From Chloroflexia bacterium (lineage in GTDB: Bacteria > Chloroflexota > Chloroflexia > QHBQ01 > JADMIH01), in assembly GCA_025927935.1 (NCBI GenBank), contig JAICKM010000252.1, forward strand, positions 1 to 8,893: a stretch of 8,893 bases of DNA. Reading direction: 5' to 3'. The notes under the pieces are model-generated. The model was not told where the DNA came from, searched no databases, and saw only the letters and a list, made by a program, of their open reading frames with translations. Below are positions 1 to 4,936 of the stretch, in pieces. Numbering within the stretch: position 1 is the first letter of the stretch; each line of letters begins with the position of its first letter. Made by a program: the position numbers and the translations under genes.

Positions 1-174
1 CCCGGTGATCTCGAAGGCGGGCGCCGTGATCCAGGGCACACCCTCGCCATGGTTCGTCGCCGTGGCCGTCAGATAGACCGGATAGCCCTGGCTCCCGTCG
101 TAATCGACAGTGGTGCGGATTTGGAGGGTGCCCTTGCTCCGTGCATGGATCTCAGGGGGGGCGATGGCGATCAT
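1..174 (-). CDS. Unrecognised protein, N-terminal part only (runs off the left edge)
   Basis: Reading the minus strand down from an ATG at 174-172 gives an uninterrupted 58-codon frame to base 1. It begins MIAIAPPEIHARSKG and continues through LQIRTTVDYDG, YPVYLTATATNHGEG and PWITAPAFEITG. An in-frame TAG at 195-193 limits the start to the last few codons before 174. An AGGAG box at 192-188 lies 13 nt upstream of the ATG; a TTG at 183 is the alternative start, but it would leave only 4 nt. The alternation of hydrophobic and polar residues (LQIRTTV, YPVYLTATATN) suggests a beta-sandwich or other beta-rich fold. There is no signal peptide or membrane segment in the visible part. I do not recognise the family and assign no function. 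A good promoter sits upstream at 226-254, which supports a real gene. Confidence 0.7.
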   Translation of the reverse strand, partial: MIAIAPPEIHARSKGTLQIRTTVDYDGSQGYPVYLTATATNHGEGVPWITAPAFEITG

Positions 175-225
175 CAGGGGCAACAGGCTCCTCTATCGGG
201 GGTCGCCTCGCGGCGCCGGTCCTAT

Positions 226-254
226 ATTATAGCACCCCGCGCCCGCAGCGACAA
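226..254 (-). promoter_or_regulatory. Extended -10 promoter for the left-edge minus-strand gene
   Basis: On the minus strand, TTGTCG (254-249, 4/6 to the -35 consensus) is followed after exactly 17 nt by a perfect TATAAT (231-226). The -10 is preceded by TGC, making an extended -10. Transcription would start near 219, leaving a leader of about 45 nt before the ATG at 174. The site is predicted from consensus only. Confidence 0.6.
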
Positions 255-295
255 AGACGCCGGCCAACCCGCCAACCCCACCCCCGGCTGGGGTA

Positions 296-321
296 TCCCC
301 CCTTCCCGCCGCGGAGAGGGG
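296..321. repeat. Decayed copy of the C/G-rich palindromic repeat
   Basis: A C-rich tract with CCTTCCCGC is followed by CGCGGAGAGGGG. This resembles the hairpin core of the two identical copies at 370-412 and 494-536, but the right arm carries changes and the GGCC-G6-TTAGG tail is missing. It lies 74 bp before the next copy. Confidence 0.5.
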
Positions 322-369
322 AGTCGCACGGGATACGGGTGTTGGCAATCGTACCCTGGCGAGGGGGCC

Positions 370-412
370 GTCTCCCCCTTCCCGCGGCGGGAAGGGGGCC
401 GGGGGGTTAGGT
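370..412. repeat. C/G-rich palindromic intergenic repeat, copy 1
   Basis: This 43-bp unit is identical to 494-536. Its core is a perfect inverted repeat with 12-bp arms: CCCCCTTCCCGC (374-385) and GCGGGAAGGGGG (387-398) around a single G. A tail GGCC-G6-TTAGGT follows. Read as protein, such repeats give spurious peptides like TPRPPSRRGKGE, which from memory are common false-ORF translations in Chloroflexota and other genomes. There is no T-tract after the hairpin, so it is not an obvious terminator. Confidence 0.85.
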
Positions 413-493
413 GGTCCGGGGCAGCGACGACGCCCGTGACGCGCGCACGCATCCCCCGCCTCGGCGCCTGGCGGGACGCTTGACGTTCCGTTG

Positions 494-536
494 GTCTCCC
501 CCTTCCCGCGGCGGGAAGGGGGCCGGGGGGTTAGGT
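494..536. repeat. C/G-rich palindromic intergenic repeat, copy 2
   Basis: Identical over 43 bp to 370-412 and offset by 124 bp. The hairpin arms are at 498-509 and 511-522. Flanking sequence differs immediately on both sides (T versus G on the right), so the unit boundaries are well defined. It lies about 60 bp upstream of the ABC-operon promoter in the divergent intergenic region, where it could influence mRNA ends or DNA structure; no function is shown. Confidence 0.85.
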
Positions 537-595
537 TGGCCGCACGCACGCAGCACTCGTATTGAACCGCCCGCCCGGCGCGGCGGTATAACCAT

Positions 596-624
596 TTGAC
601 AACCAGGGGGCTTTTTGATACACT
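596..624 (+). promoter_or_regulatory. Strong sigma70-type promoter for the peptide ABC operon
   Basis: A perfect TTGACA -35 (596-601) is separated by exactly 17 nt from TACACT (619-624, 4/6). The -10 is preceded by TGA (616-618), an extended -10. The predicted start of transcription is near 631, giving a leader of about 50 nt before the CTG start at 680. Confidence 0.75.
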
Positions 625-664
625 GATCCCTAACTGATTTCCCCTTCAGTGCGAACGGCATACG

Positions 665-671
665 AAAGGAG
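665..671 (+). promoter_or_regulatory. Ribosome binding site that points to a CTG start for dppD
   Basis: AAAGGAG at 665-671 ends 8 nt before CTG at 680-682. No ATG, GTG or TTG lies in frame between the upstream in-frame stop (TGA at 635-637) and GTG at 851. That GTG lies past the first beta strand of the ATPase fold, so the binding site and the domain boundary both select the CTG. Confidence 0.75.
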
Positions 672-679
672 CCACTACT

Positions 680-1783
680 CTGGACACGCAAGCAGCCCCC
701 CCGAGTACCACCCCCGGGTCGAACGGCCAGACCAGCGCCACCGGCGCACCCCTCGGTGGACCGGCCGTCTCCGGCGGTACCTCCGATGAAATTCTGCGCG
801 TTGAGAATCTCCAGACTTACTTCTACACCGAAGACGGCGTCGTCAAGGCCGTGGATGGCGTCAGTTTCGCCCTCCGCCGCGGCGAAACCATGGGCCTGGT
901 CGGCGAGTCCGGTTGCGGCAAGAGTGTGACCTCCCTTTCCATCATGCGCCTGATCGGCCAGCCGGGTCGAACCATCGGCGGCAACATCTGGTTCCACGGG
1001 CAAGACCTGCTCAAGCTCAGCGAAGACGAGATGTGCAAGATCCGCGGCAACCGCATCTCCATGATCTTCCAGCAGCCCACCAGTTGCCTCAACCCAGTCT
1101 ACCGCATCGGCGACCAGATCAGCGAAGTGCTGATGCTGCATCGCGGCATGGGCCGCGATCAGGCACTGAAACGCACCATTGAACTATTGAGCATGGTCGG
1201 CATTCCCGCCGCCAAGAAGCGCGCCCAGAACTACCCGCACGAGATGTCGGGCGGTATGTGCCAGCGCGTGATGATCGCTATGGCCCTGGCCTGTGAGCCG
1301 GAACTGCTGATCGCCGACGAGCCGACCACCGCCCTCGATGTGACTATCCAGGCCCAGATCCTGGAGTTGATGAAGGATCTGAAAACGAATTTCAACACGG
1401 CGATTGTCCTGATCACCCACGACCTCGGCGTCGTGGCCGAGATGGCCGATCACGTGGCGGTGATGTACGCGGGCCATATCGTCGAAGAGGCCGAAGTCAC
1501 CCAGTTGTTCGACGCGCCCAAGCACCCCTATACTCAGGGCTTGCTCGCGTCGATTCCGGTGCTCGGCCAGGTGAAGGATCGGCTGGATGTCATCCCCGGC
1601 TCCGTCCCCAACCTGCGTAATCTCCCGCCCGGCTGCCGCTTCGCCAATCGCTGCCCGCATGTCATGGATATCTGCCGGAAAGAAGATCCGGCCCTGTTCC
1701 TACTGCCGGATAAGCGCACGTCCCGCTGCTGGCTGTATGCCGACGAGGCGGTGGGCGTGTCGAACAGTTCATTGAGCCGGTAA
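680..1783 (+). CDS. dppD: Peptide-type ABC transporter ATP-binding protein, DppD/OppD-like
   Basis: A cytoplasmic ATPase subunit that would hydrolyse ATP to drive a peptide or nickel-type importer as a partner of the DppF-like protein encoded next. From the CTG start it is 367 aa. In order: a Ser/Thr/Pro/Gly-rich leader (residues 1-36); a first strand [11 protein letters not shown]; Walker A GESGCGKS (75-82); the Q-loop in IFQQP (about 131); the signature MSGGM (189-193), whose terminal Met is usual in DppD; Walker B LLIADEP (209-215); D-loop ALDV (218-221); and the switch His in ITHD (247). The C-terminal oligopeptide-type domain has HPYTQGLL and [10 protein letters not shown], with cysteines 319, 325, 332 and 350. 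Starting at GTG 851 would lose the leader and the first strand and give only 310 aa, so CTG 680 is preferred. Substrate (di-, oligopeptide, nickel) cannot be told from the ATPase; no permease or binding-protein gene is in view. Confidence 0.93.
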   Translation: MDTQAAPPSTTPGSNGQTSATGAPLGGPAVSGGTSDEILRVENLQTYFYTEDGVVKAVDGVSFALRRGETMGLVGESGCGKSVTSLSIMRLIGQPGRTIGGNIWFHGQDLLKLSEDEMCKIRGNRISMIFQQPTSCLNPVYRIGDQISEVLMLHRGMGRDQALKRTIELLSMVGIPAAKKRAQNYPHEMSGGMCQRVMIAMALACEPELLIADEPTTALDVTIQAQILELMKDLKTNFNTAIVLITHDLGVVAEMADHVAVMYAGHIVEEAEVTQLFDAPKHPYTQGLLASIPVLGQVKDRLDVIPGSVPNLRNLPPGCRFANRCPHVMDICRKEDPALFLLPDKRTSRCWLYADEAVGVSNSSLSR

Positions 1784-1858
1784 AGTGGCGTCGGGCTTTC
1801 CGGCCCGGTTAGGTTTGTCTGGTAGCGCCCAGCGCGCCGTGGAGGAGCTTTATTACCC

Positions 1859-3037
1859 ATGCCAAATGTCGAACCTTCATTTAAGGCCGCCAACGCGCCC
1901 GGCACGCCCACACCCACCCAGGCCGGCGCCGCAGGGGAAGGCAGCGGTGACAGCGCGCCCTTGCTCCAGGTCCAGAATGTGAAGAAGTATTTCCCCGTGC
2001 GCGGCGGCGTGTTGCAGCGCGTCGTCGGTCAGGTTAAGGCCGTGGACGATGTCAGCTTCTATGTCCGCAGCGGCGAGACGTTGGGCCTGGTCGGCGAGTC
2101 CGGCTGCGGCAAGACGACCATTGGGCGCACCATCTTGCGTCTGCTGCCCGCGACCGCCGGCAAGGTCATCTTCCAGGGCCAGGACTTTTTCAGCCTCAAG
2201 GCCGGCGAGTTGAAGCGCGCCCGGCGCGACATCCAGATTATCTTCCAGGATCCCTACTCCTCGTTGGACCCGCGCGTGCCTATTGGCGAGAGCATCGCCG
2301 AGGGCTTGCGCATCCACGGCGCGGAAAAAGAGGAGCGCGACACGCGGGTGCGCGAGGTGCTGAGCCGGGTGGGCATGCACCCGGAACATGCCCGCCGCTA
2401 TCCCCATGAATTCTCCGGCGGCCAGCGCCAGCGCATCGGGATTGCCCGTGCCCTCGCCCTGCGCCCCAAGTTTATTGTCTGCGACGAGCCGGTGTCCGCC
2501 CTGGACGTTTCGATCCAATCGCAGGTGTTGAATATCCTCAAGGATCTGCAACGCGAATACGGCCTGACCTACCTGTTCATCGCCCACAACCTGAGTGTCG
2601 TCGAGCATGTCTCCGACCGGGTCGGCGTGATGTACCTGGGCAAGATGGCCGAGATCGCCCCGCGCACCGCGCTGTTCCAGAGTCCGCAGCACCCCTACAC
2701 ACAGGCGCTCCTGTCGGCCATCCCCATGCCCGACCCGCGCAATCGCCGCCAGCGCATCGTGTTGAAGGGCGATGTGCCCAGCCCCCTCAACCCCCCCACC
2801 GGCTGCCGGTTCCATACCCGCTGCTGGCTGGCCCAGGACATCTGCAAGCAGCAGATTCCCGAATGGCGCAACGTCGGCGGGCCGGGCCCCGAAGCTCACT
2901 GGGTGGCTTGCCACTTCGCGCCGTTCACCCGCATCCCGACGCCGAGCGAAGTTGGCAGCACCGCCGCTGTGGTCAAAATCGTCAGCCACGACACCCCGAC
3001 CCCCGCCGAGACGCCCAGGGTGGAAACCACGGCCTGA
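1859..3037 (+). CDS. dppF: Peptide-type ABC transporter ATP-binding protein, DppF/OppF-like
   Basis: The second ATPase of the pair, 392 aa, predicted to form a heterodimer with the DppD-like protein on the inner membrane face. Residues 1-34 are a Pro/Ala/Thr/Gly-rich, probably disordered leader. The ATPase begins at [14 protein letters not shown]. Motifs: Walker A GESGCGKT (79-86), Q-loop IFQDP (Q130), signature FSGGQ (185-189), Walker B FIVCDEP (205-211), D-loop ALDV (214-217), switch His in IAHN (243). The C-terminal domain has HPYTQALL, then [10 protein letters not shown] with cysteines 316, 322, 329 and 351. A Thr/Pro-rich tail (about 358-392) makes it longer than the usual family length of roughly 320-350 aa. 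GGAGGAG at 1841-1847 lies 11 nt before the ATG. The gene follows dppD after 75 nt on the same strand and shares its promoter by position. The DppF versus OppF name is a convention here. Confidence 0.93.
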   Translation: MPNVEPSFKAANAPGTPTPTQAGAAGEGSGDSAPLLQVQNVKKYFPVRGGVLQRVVGQVKAVDDVSFYVRSGETLGLVGESGCGKTTIGRTILRLLPATAGKVIFQGQDFFSLKAGELKRARRDIQIIFQDPYSSLDPRVPIGESIAEGLRIHGAEKEERDTRVREVLSRVGMHPEHARRYPHEFSGGQRQRIGIARALALRPKFIVCDEPVSALDVSIQSQVLNILKDLQREYGLTYLFIAHNLSVVEHVSDRVGVMYLGKMAEIAPRTALFQSPQHPYTQALLSAIPMPDPRNRRQRIVLKGDVPSPLNPPTGCRFHTRCWLAQDICKQQIPEWRNVGGPGPEAHWVACHFAPFTRIPTPSEVGSTAAVVKIVSHDTPTPAETPRVETTA

Positions 3038-3090
3038 AGCGGCTTTCCGCTCCGCGCTTTTGGCCTGCCCATAAAGGAGCAAACACAACG

Positions 3091-3471
3091 ATGGATATGA
3101 AACTTGAGCTGGTGCCGGTACCCGTGTCTGATATTGACCGGGCCAAGGCTTTCTACGTGGACCGGGCCGGCTTCAACGCCGACCATGATGTGCGGCCTGG
3201 TGGCCCTGTCCGCGTGGTCCAACTCACCCCCCCTGGGTCGGCGTGTTCCATCGTCCTCAGCAGCGGTCTGCCCGGTATCGAGATGCCGCCGGGATCGCTC
3301 CGGGGCCTGCATCTGGTCGTAACTGACATTCGCGCGGCGCGCGCCGCGCTCCTGGGCCGGGGCGTGGAAGTAAGCGAGATCGACGAACAGGGCATGGGCA
3401 TCAAGTATGCGTCCTTCAGCGACCCCGACGGCAACACCTGGGCCTTGCAGGAAATCCCGCCCGGCATTTGA
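3091..3471 (+). CDS. VOC-superfamily (glyoxalase/bleomycin-resistance fold) protein
   Basis: A 126-aa single-domain protein. It opens with LELVPVPVSDIDRAKAFYVD (5-24), the typical beta-strand and helix of the VOC fold, continues with RVVQLTPPGSACSIVL (41-56) and LRGLHLVVTDI (70-80), and ends with FSDPDGNTWALQE (109-121), the usual C-terminal VOC motif. His74 and Glu121 are in the positions that commonly bind metal in this superfamily. Substrate cannot be inferred: members include lactoylglutathione lyase-like enzymes, ring-cleavage dioxygenases and drug-binding proteins. The loop between about 97 and 106 looks shorter than in relatives I recall. AAAGGAG at 3073-3079 ends 11 nt before the ATG. 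The frame stays open upstream to 2863, but that stretch overlaps dppF and has no homology, so ATG 3091 is chosen. It lies 53 nt after dppF and is followed by a terminator, so it is probably the last gene of that operon. Confidence 0.9.
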   Translation: MDMKLELVPVPVSDIDRAKAFYVDRAGFNADHDVRPGGPVRVVQLTPPGSACSIVLSSGLPGIEMPPGSLRGLHLVVTDIRAARAALLGRGVEVSEIDEQGMGIKYASFSDPDGNTWALQEIPPGI

Positions 3472-3510
3472 CCGGCGTTTTACCGCCGCGCCATGCCATA
3501 GCGACTAACC

Positions 3511-3540
3511 GGACCGGGTATTATCTACCCGGTCCAGTTT
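3511..3540 (+). terminator. Hairpin terminator closing the ABC-VOC operon
   Basis: GGACCGGGTA (3511-3520) and TACCCGGTCC (3526-3535) form a perfect 10-bp stem with a 5-nt TTATC loop. AGTTTATTGT follows, which is T-rich but not a clean T-run. It lies 39 nt after the VOC stop codon. A smaller hairpin, CGGCG/CGCCG, sits before it at 3473-3488. A Rho-independent terminator is the simplest reading. Confidence 0.7.
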
Positions 3541-3591
3541 ATTGTCTACCTAGTTCCGCGATTCGCCCCGCCCGCCGGCAAACTCATGCCT

Positions 3592-3617
3592 TGTAGGGGC
3601 CGGTTTCAAACCGGCCC
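3592..3617 (+). repeat. GTAG-tagged REP-like palindrome, copy 1
   Basis: The 26-bp unit TGTAGG... has perfect 10-bp arms, GGGCCGGTTT and AAACCGGCCC, around one C. It matches 8615-8640 with a single difference (T3606 versus G8629). The GTAG at 3593-3596, at the 5' foot of the hairpin, is the hallmark of bacterial REP sequences mobilised by RAYT (TnpA-REP) transposases in known systems. No transposase is in this window. Confidence 0.75.
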
Positions 3618-3661
3618 TCCACGGCGGAATAGTCTTCGCACCCAATCGATCTGGCCGGTGG

Positions 3662-3685
3662 TGTACAGCCCGGTTGCAACCCCGC
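3662..3685 (+). repeat. Decayed copy of the REP-like palindrome
   Basis: TGTACAGCCCGGTTGCAA matches the first 18 bases of the 8615-8640 unit at 15 positions, including the CCGGTTGCAA core. The right arm has decayed to CCCCGC and the GTAG is now GTAC. The centre is still a 10-bp palindrome, GGTTGCAACC (3672-3681). It sits 44 bp after copy 1. Confidence 0.45.
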
Positions 3686-3712
3686 TAATTTGTGCATCCC
3701 AATAGGTCGGCA

Positions 3713-3811
3713 GGCACGATAAATCGCGCCGCTACGCACAAGGCAACTACATACATACACTTCTTGCGTCGGTACCTAGCCCTAACTCGTAGCGGCGCTA
3801 TTTATCGCGCC
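3713..3811. repeat. Inverted pair of REP-like elements (REPIN-like)
   Basis: The arms at 3713-3736 and 3788-3811 are reverse complements at 22 of 24 positions and are separated by 51 nt. Each arm is itself a small palindrome: GGCAC-N8-GCGCC on the left and GGCGC-N8-GCGCC on the right, with AT-rich centres (GATAAATC, TATTTATC). Each carries GTAG pointing outward from its hairpin foot: on the minus strand at 3735-3732 and on the plus strand at 3789-3792. Two REPs in opposite orientation with a short spacer are what is called a REPIN or BIME in enterobacteria and pseudomonads; applying the term here is inference. Confidence 0.65.
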
Positions 3812-3883
3812 CGTCGCCGCCCCACGATCTAGAATTGCTGCCTCGCGTCCTGAACATCATCCTCTATTATCACCTTTCTCCAC

Positions 3884-3936
3884 TATAGTAGACAAGACAC
3901 ATATTTATCTGCTATAATCGACGAACGTCTACAATA
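3884..3936. promoter_or_regulatory. Possible operator: inverted repeat bracketing the transporter promoter
   Basis: TATAGTAGAC (3884-3893) and GTCTACAATA (3927-3936) are reverse complements at 9 of 10 positions. The left arm overlaps the -35 box and the right arm lies just after the predicted transcription start. Half-site centres are 43 bp apart, about four helical turns, which would suit a regulator binding both sites. No regulator gene is adjacent, and an AT-rich 10-mer can pair by chance. Confidence 0.3.
3889..3918 (+). promoter_or_regulatory. Extended -10 promoter for the EamA transporter
   Basis: TAGACA (3889-3894, 5/6) is followed after 18 nt by a perfect TATAAT (3913-3918), preceded by TGC (3910-3912), an extended -10. 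The transcription start would be near 3925, giving a leader of about 39 nt. The local AT-rich stretch stands out from the GC-rich surroundings. Confidence 0.75.
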
Positions 3937-3963
3937 ATCCATGCGCTGGAAGCGAGGAATCAC

Positions 3964-4923
3964 ATGCGTGTTACCCGGACCGTGCGTGAGATGGACGCCG
4001 AAACACGGGGTCTGGCCTACGGGTTCCTGGGCGTGCTGGCCTTCAGCCTGACGCTGCCCGCCACGCGCGTCGCCGTGGCCGCCTTCGACCCCACGGTGGT
4101 CGGGCTGGGGCGCGCCCTGGTGGCGGCGGGGCTGGCCGCGGTGCTCCTGCTGCTCACCCGCCAACCGTGGCCGTCGCGCCCGCAGTGGCGTGGCCTGGTC
4201 ATCGTCGCTGTGGGGGTCATCCTGGGCTTCCCGCTGCTCTCGGCCTGGGCCATGAGCCGCTTGCCCGCCGCCCACGGCGCGGTCATCCTCGGCCTGTTAC
4301 CCCTGGCGACGGCGCTGGCCGGGGCGTTGCGCGCCGGGGAGCGGCCCTCGCGCGGGTTCTGGGTGGCCGGCGTCGCCGGGAGCGCCACGGTCGTCGCCTT
4401 CGCCGTCAGCATGGGCGCGGGCGACCTCCAGCCCGCCGACCTGGCCCTGTTCGCGGCGGTGCTGGCCGCCGCGCTCGGCTACGGCGAGGGAGGGCGCCTG
4501 GCCCGCGAAATGGGCGGCTGGCAGGTCATTAGCTGGGCGTTGGTGCTGGCCGCGCCCTTCATCGCCGTGCCCGTGTTCCTGGCGTTGGGCAAGCCCGCGC
4601 CCGTCGCGCCCTGGAGCGCCTGGCTTAGCTTCGGCTATGTTGCCGTGGTCAGCCAGTTCCTGGGCTTCTTTGCCTGGTATCGCGGCCTGGCGCTGGGCGG
4701 GGTGGCGCGGGTCAGCCAGCTCCAGCTTTTGCAGCCCTTTCTCACCTTCCTGGCCTCGGCGCTGCTCCTGGGCGAGCAGATCACCCTGCTGATGCTTGGG
4801 GCGGCGCTGCTCGTGCTGGTGACGGTCGCCCTGGGCCGCAAGGCCGCCATCAGCCGTCCGGCAGCGCCGCCGCCGCCCGGTGCGCCCGTCCCTCTCGCCG
4901 AGAACCCGCCGCCCCTGCGCTGA
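3964..4923 (+). CDS. EamA/DMT-family transporter, ten predicted membrane helices
   Basis: A 319-aa inner-membrane protein of the drug/metabolite transporter superfamily, whose members export amino acids, metabolites or drugs. Two EamA repeats are visible. The first covers about residues 15-150, with hydrophobic segments near 15-37, 43-65, 76-95, 104-124 and 130-150, and a cytoplasmic-type GERPSR turn at 125-130. The second covers about 157-291, with segments near 157-175, 186-208, 218-238, 244-269 and 273-291, and an LLLGEQIT motif (267-274). The C-terminus is Pro-rich (about 297-319), likely disordered, and makes the protein slightly longer than the usual 290-300 aa. GAGGA at 3954-3958 ends 5 nt before the ATG. 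It has its own promoter and appears monocistronic, with its stop 13 nt from the convergent glycosyltransferase. The substrate is unknown. Confidence 0.92.
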   Translation: MRVTRTVREMDAETRGLAYGFLGVLAFSLTLPATRVAVAAFDPTVVGLGRALVAAGLAAVLLLLTRQPWPSRPQWRGLVIVAVGVILGFPLLSAWAMSRLPAAHGAVILGLLPLATALAGALRAGERPSRGFWVAGVAGSATVVAFAVSMGAGDLQPADLALFAAVLAAALGYGEGGRLAREMGGWQVISWALVLAAPFIAVPVFLALGKPAPVAPWSAWLSFGYVAVVSQFLGFFAWYRGLALGGVARVSQLQLLQPFLTFLASALLLGEQITLLMLGAALLVLVTVALGRKAAISRPAAPPPPGAPVPLAENPPPLR

Positions 4924-4936
4924 CCTGGCGGCGGAG

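Noticed and set aside
374..398. The 12-bp perfect hairpins as Rho-independent terminators
   Set aside because: No T-tract follows on either strand and no gene ends nearby; both flanking genes diverge from this region.
49..483. Plus-strand open frame over the left intergenic repeats
   Set aside because: It overlaps the better-supported minus-strand gene, and the rest translates the C/G-rich repeats. No homology is recognised.
370..536. The repeat copies as a CRISPR array
   Set aside because: There are only two intact copies, 124 bp apart, with unequal spacing to the third. The spacer size is wrong, the unit is strongly palindromic, and no cas genes are present.
407..1141. Minus-strand open frame across the repeat region and the start of dppD
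   Set aside because: It is a shadow of dppD in its first half and reads through the palindromic repeats (peptide NPPAPFPPREGG) in the second.
1877..3088. Minus-strand open frame (403 codons) opposite dppF
   Set aside because: It mirrors an ABC ATPase with all motifs intact on the plus strand. The composition is low-complexity, with no domain and no binding site.
2863..3090. Upstream extension of the VOC protein to 2863
   Set aside because: It would overlap dppF in another frame, and the added residues are unlike any VOC protein. ATG 3091 has a good binding site.
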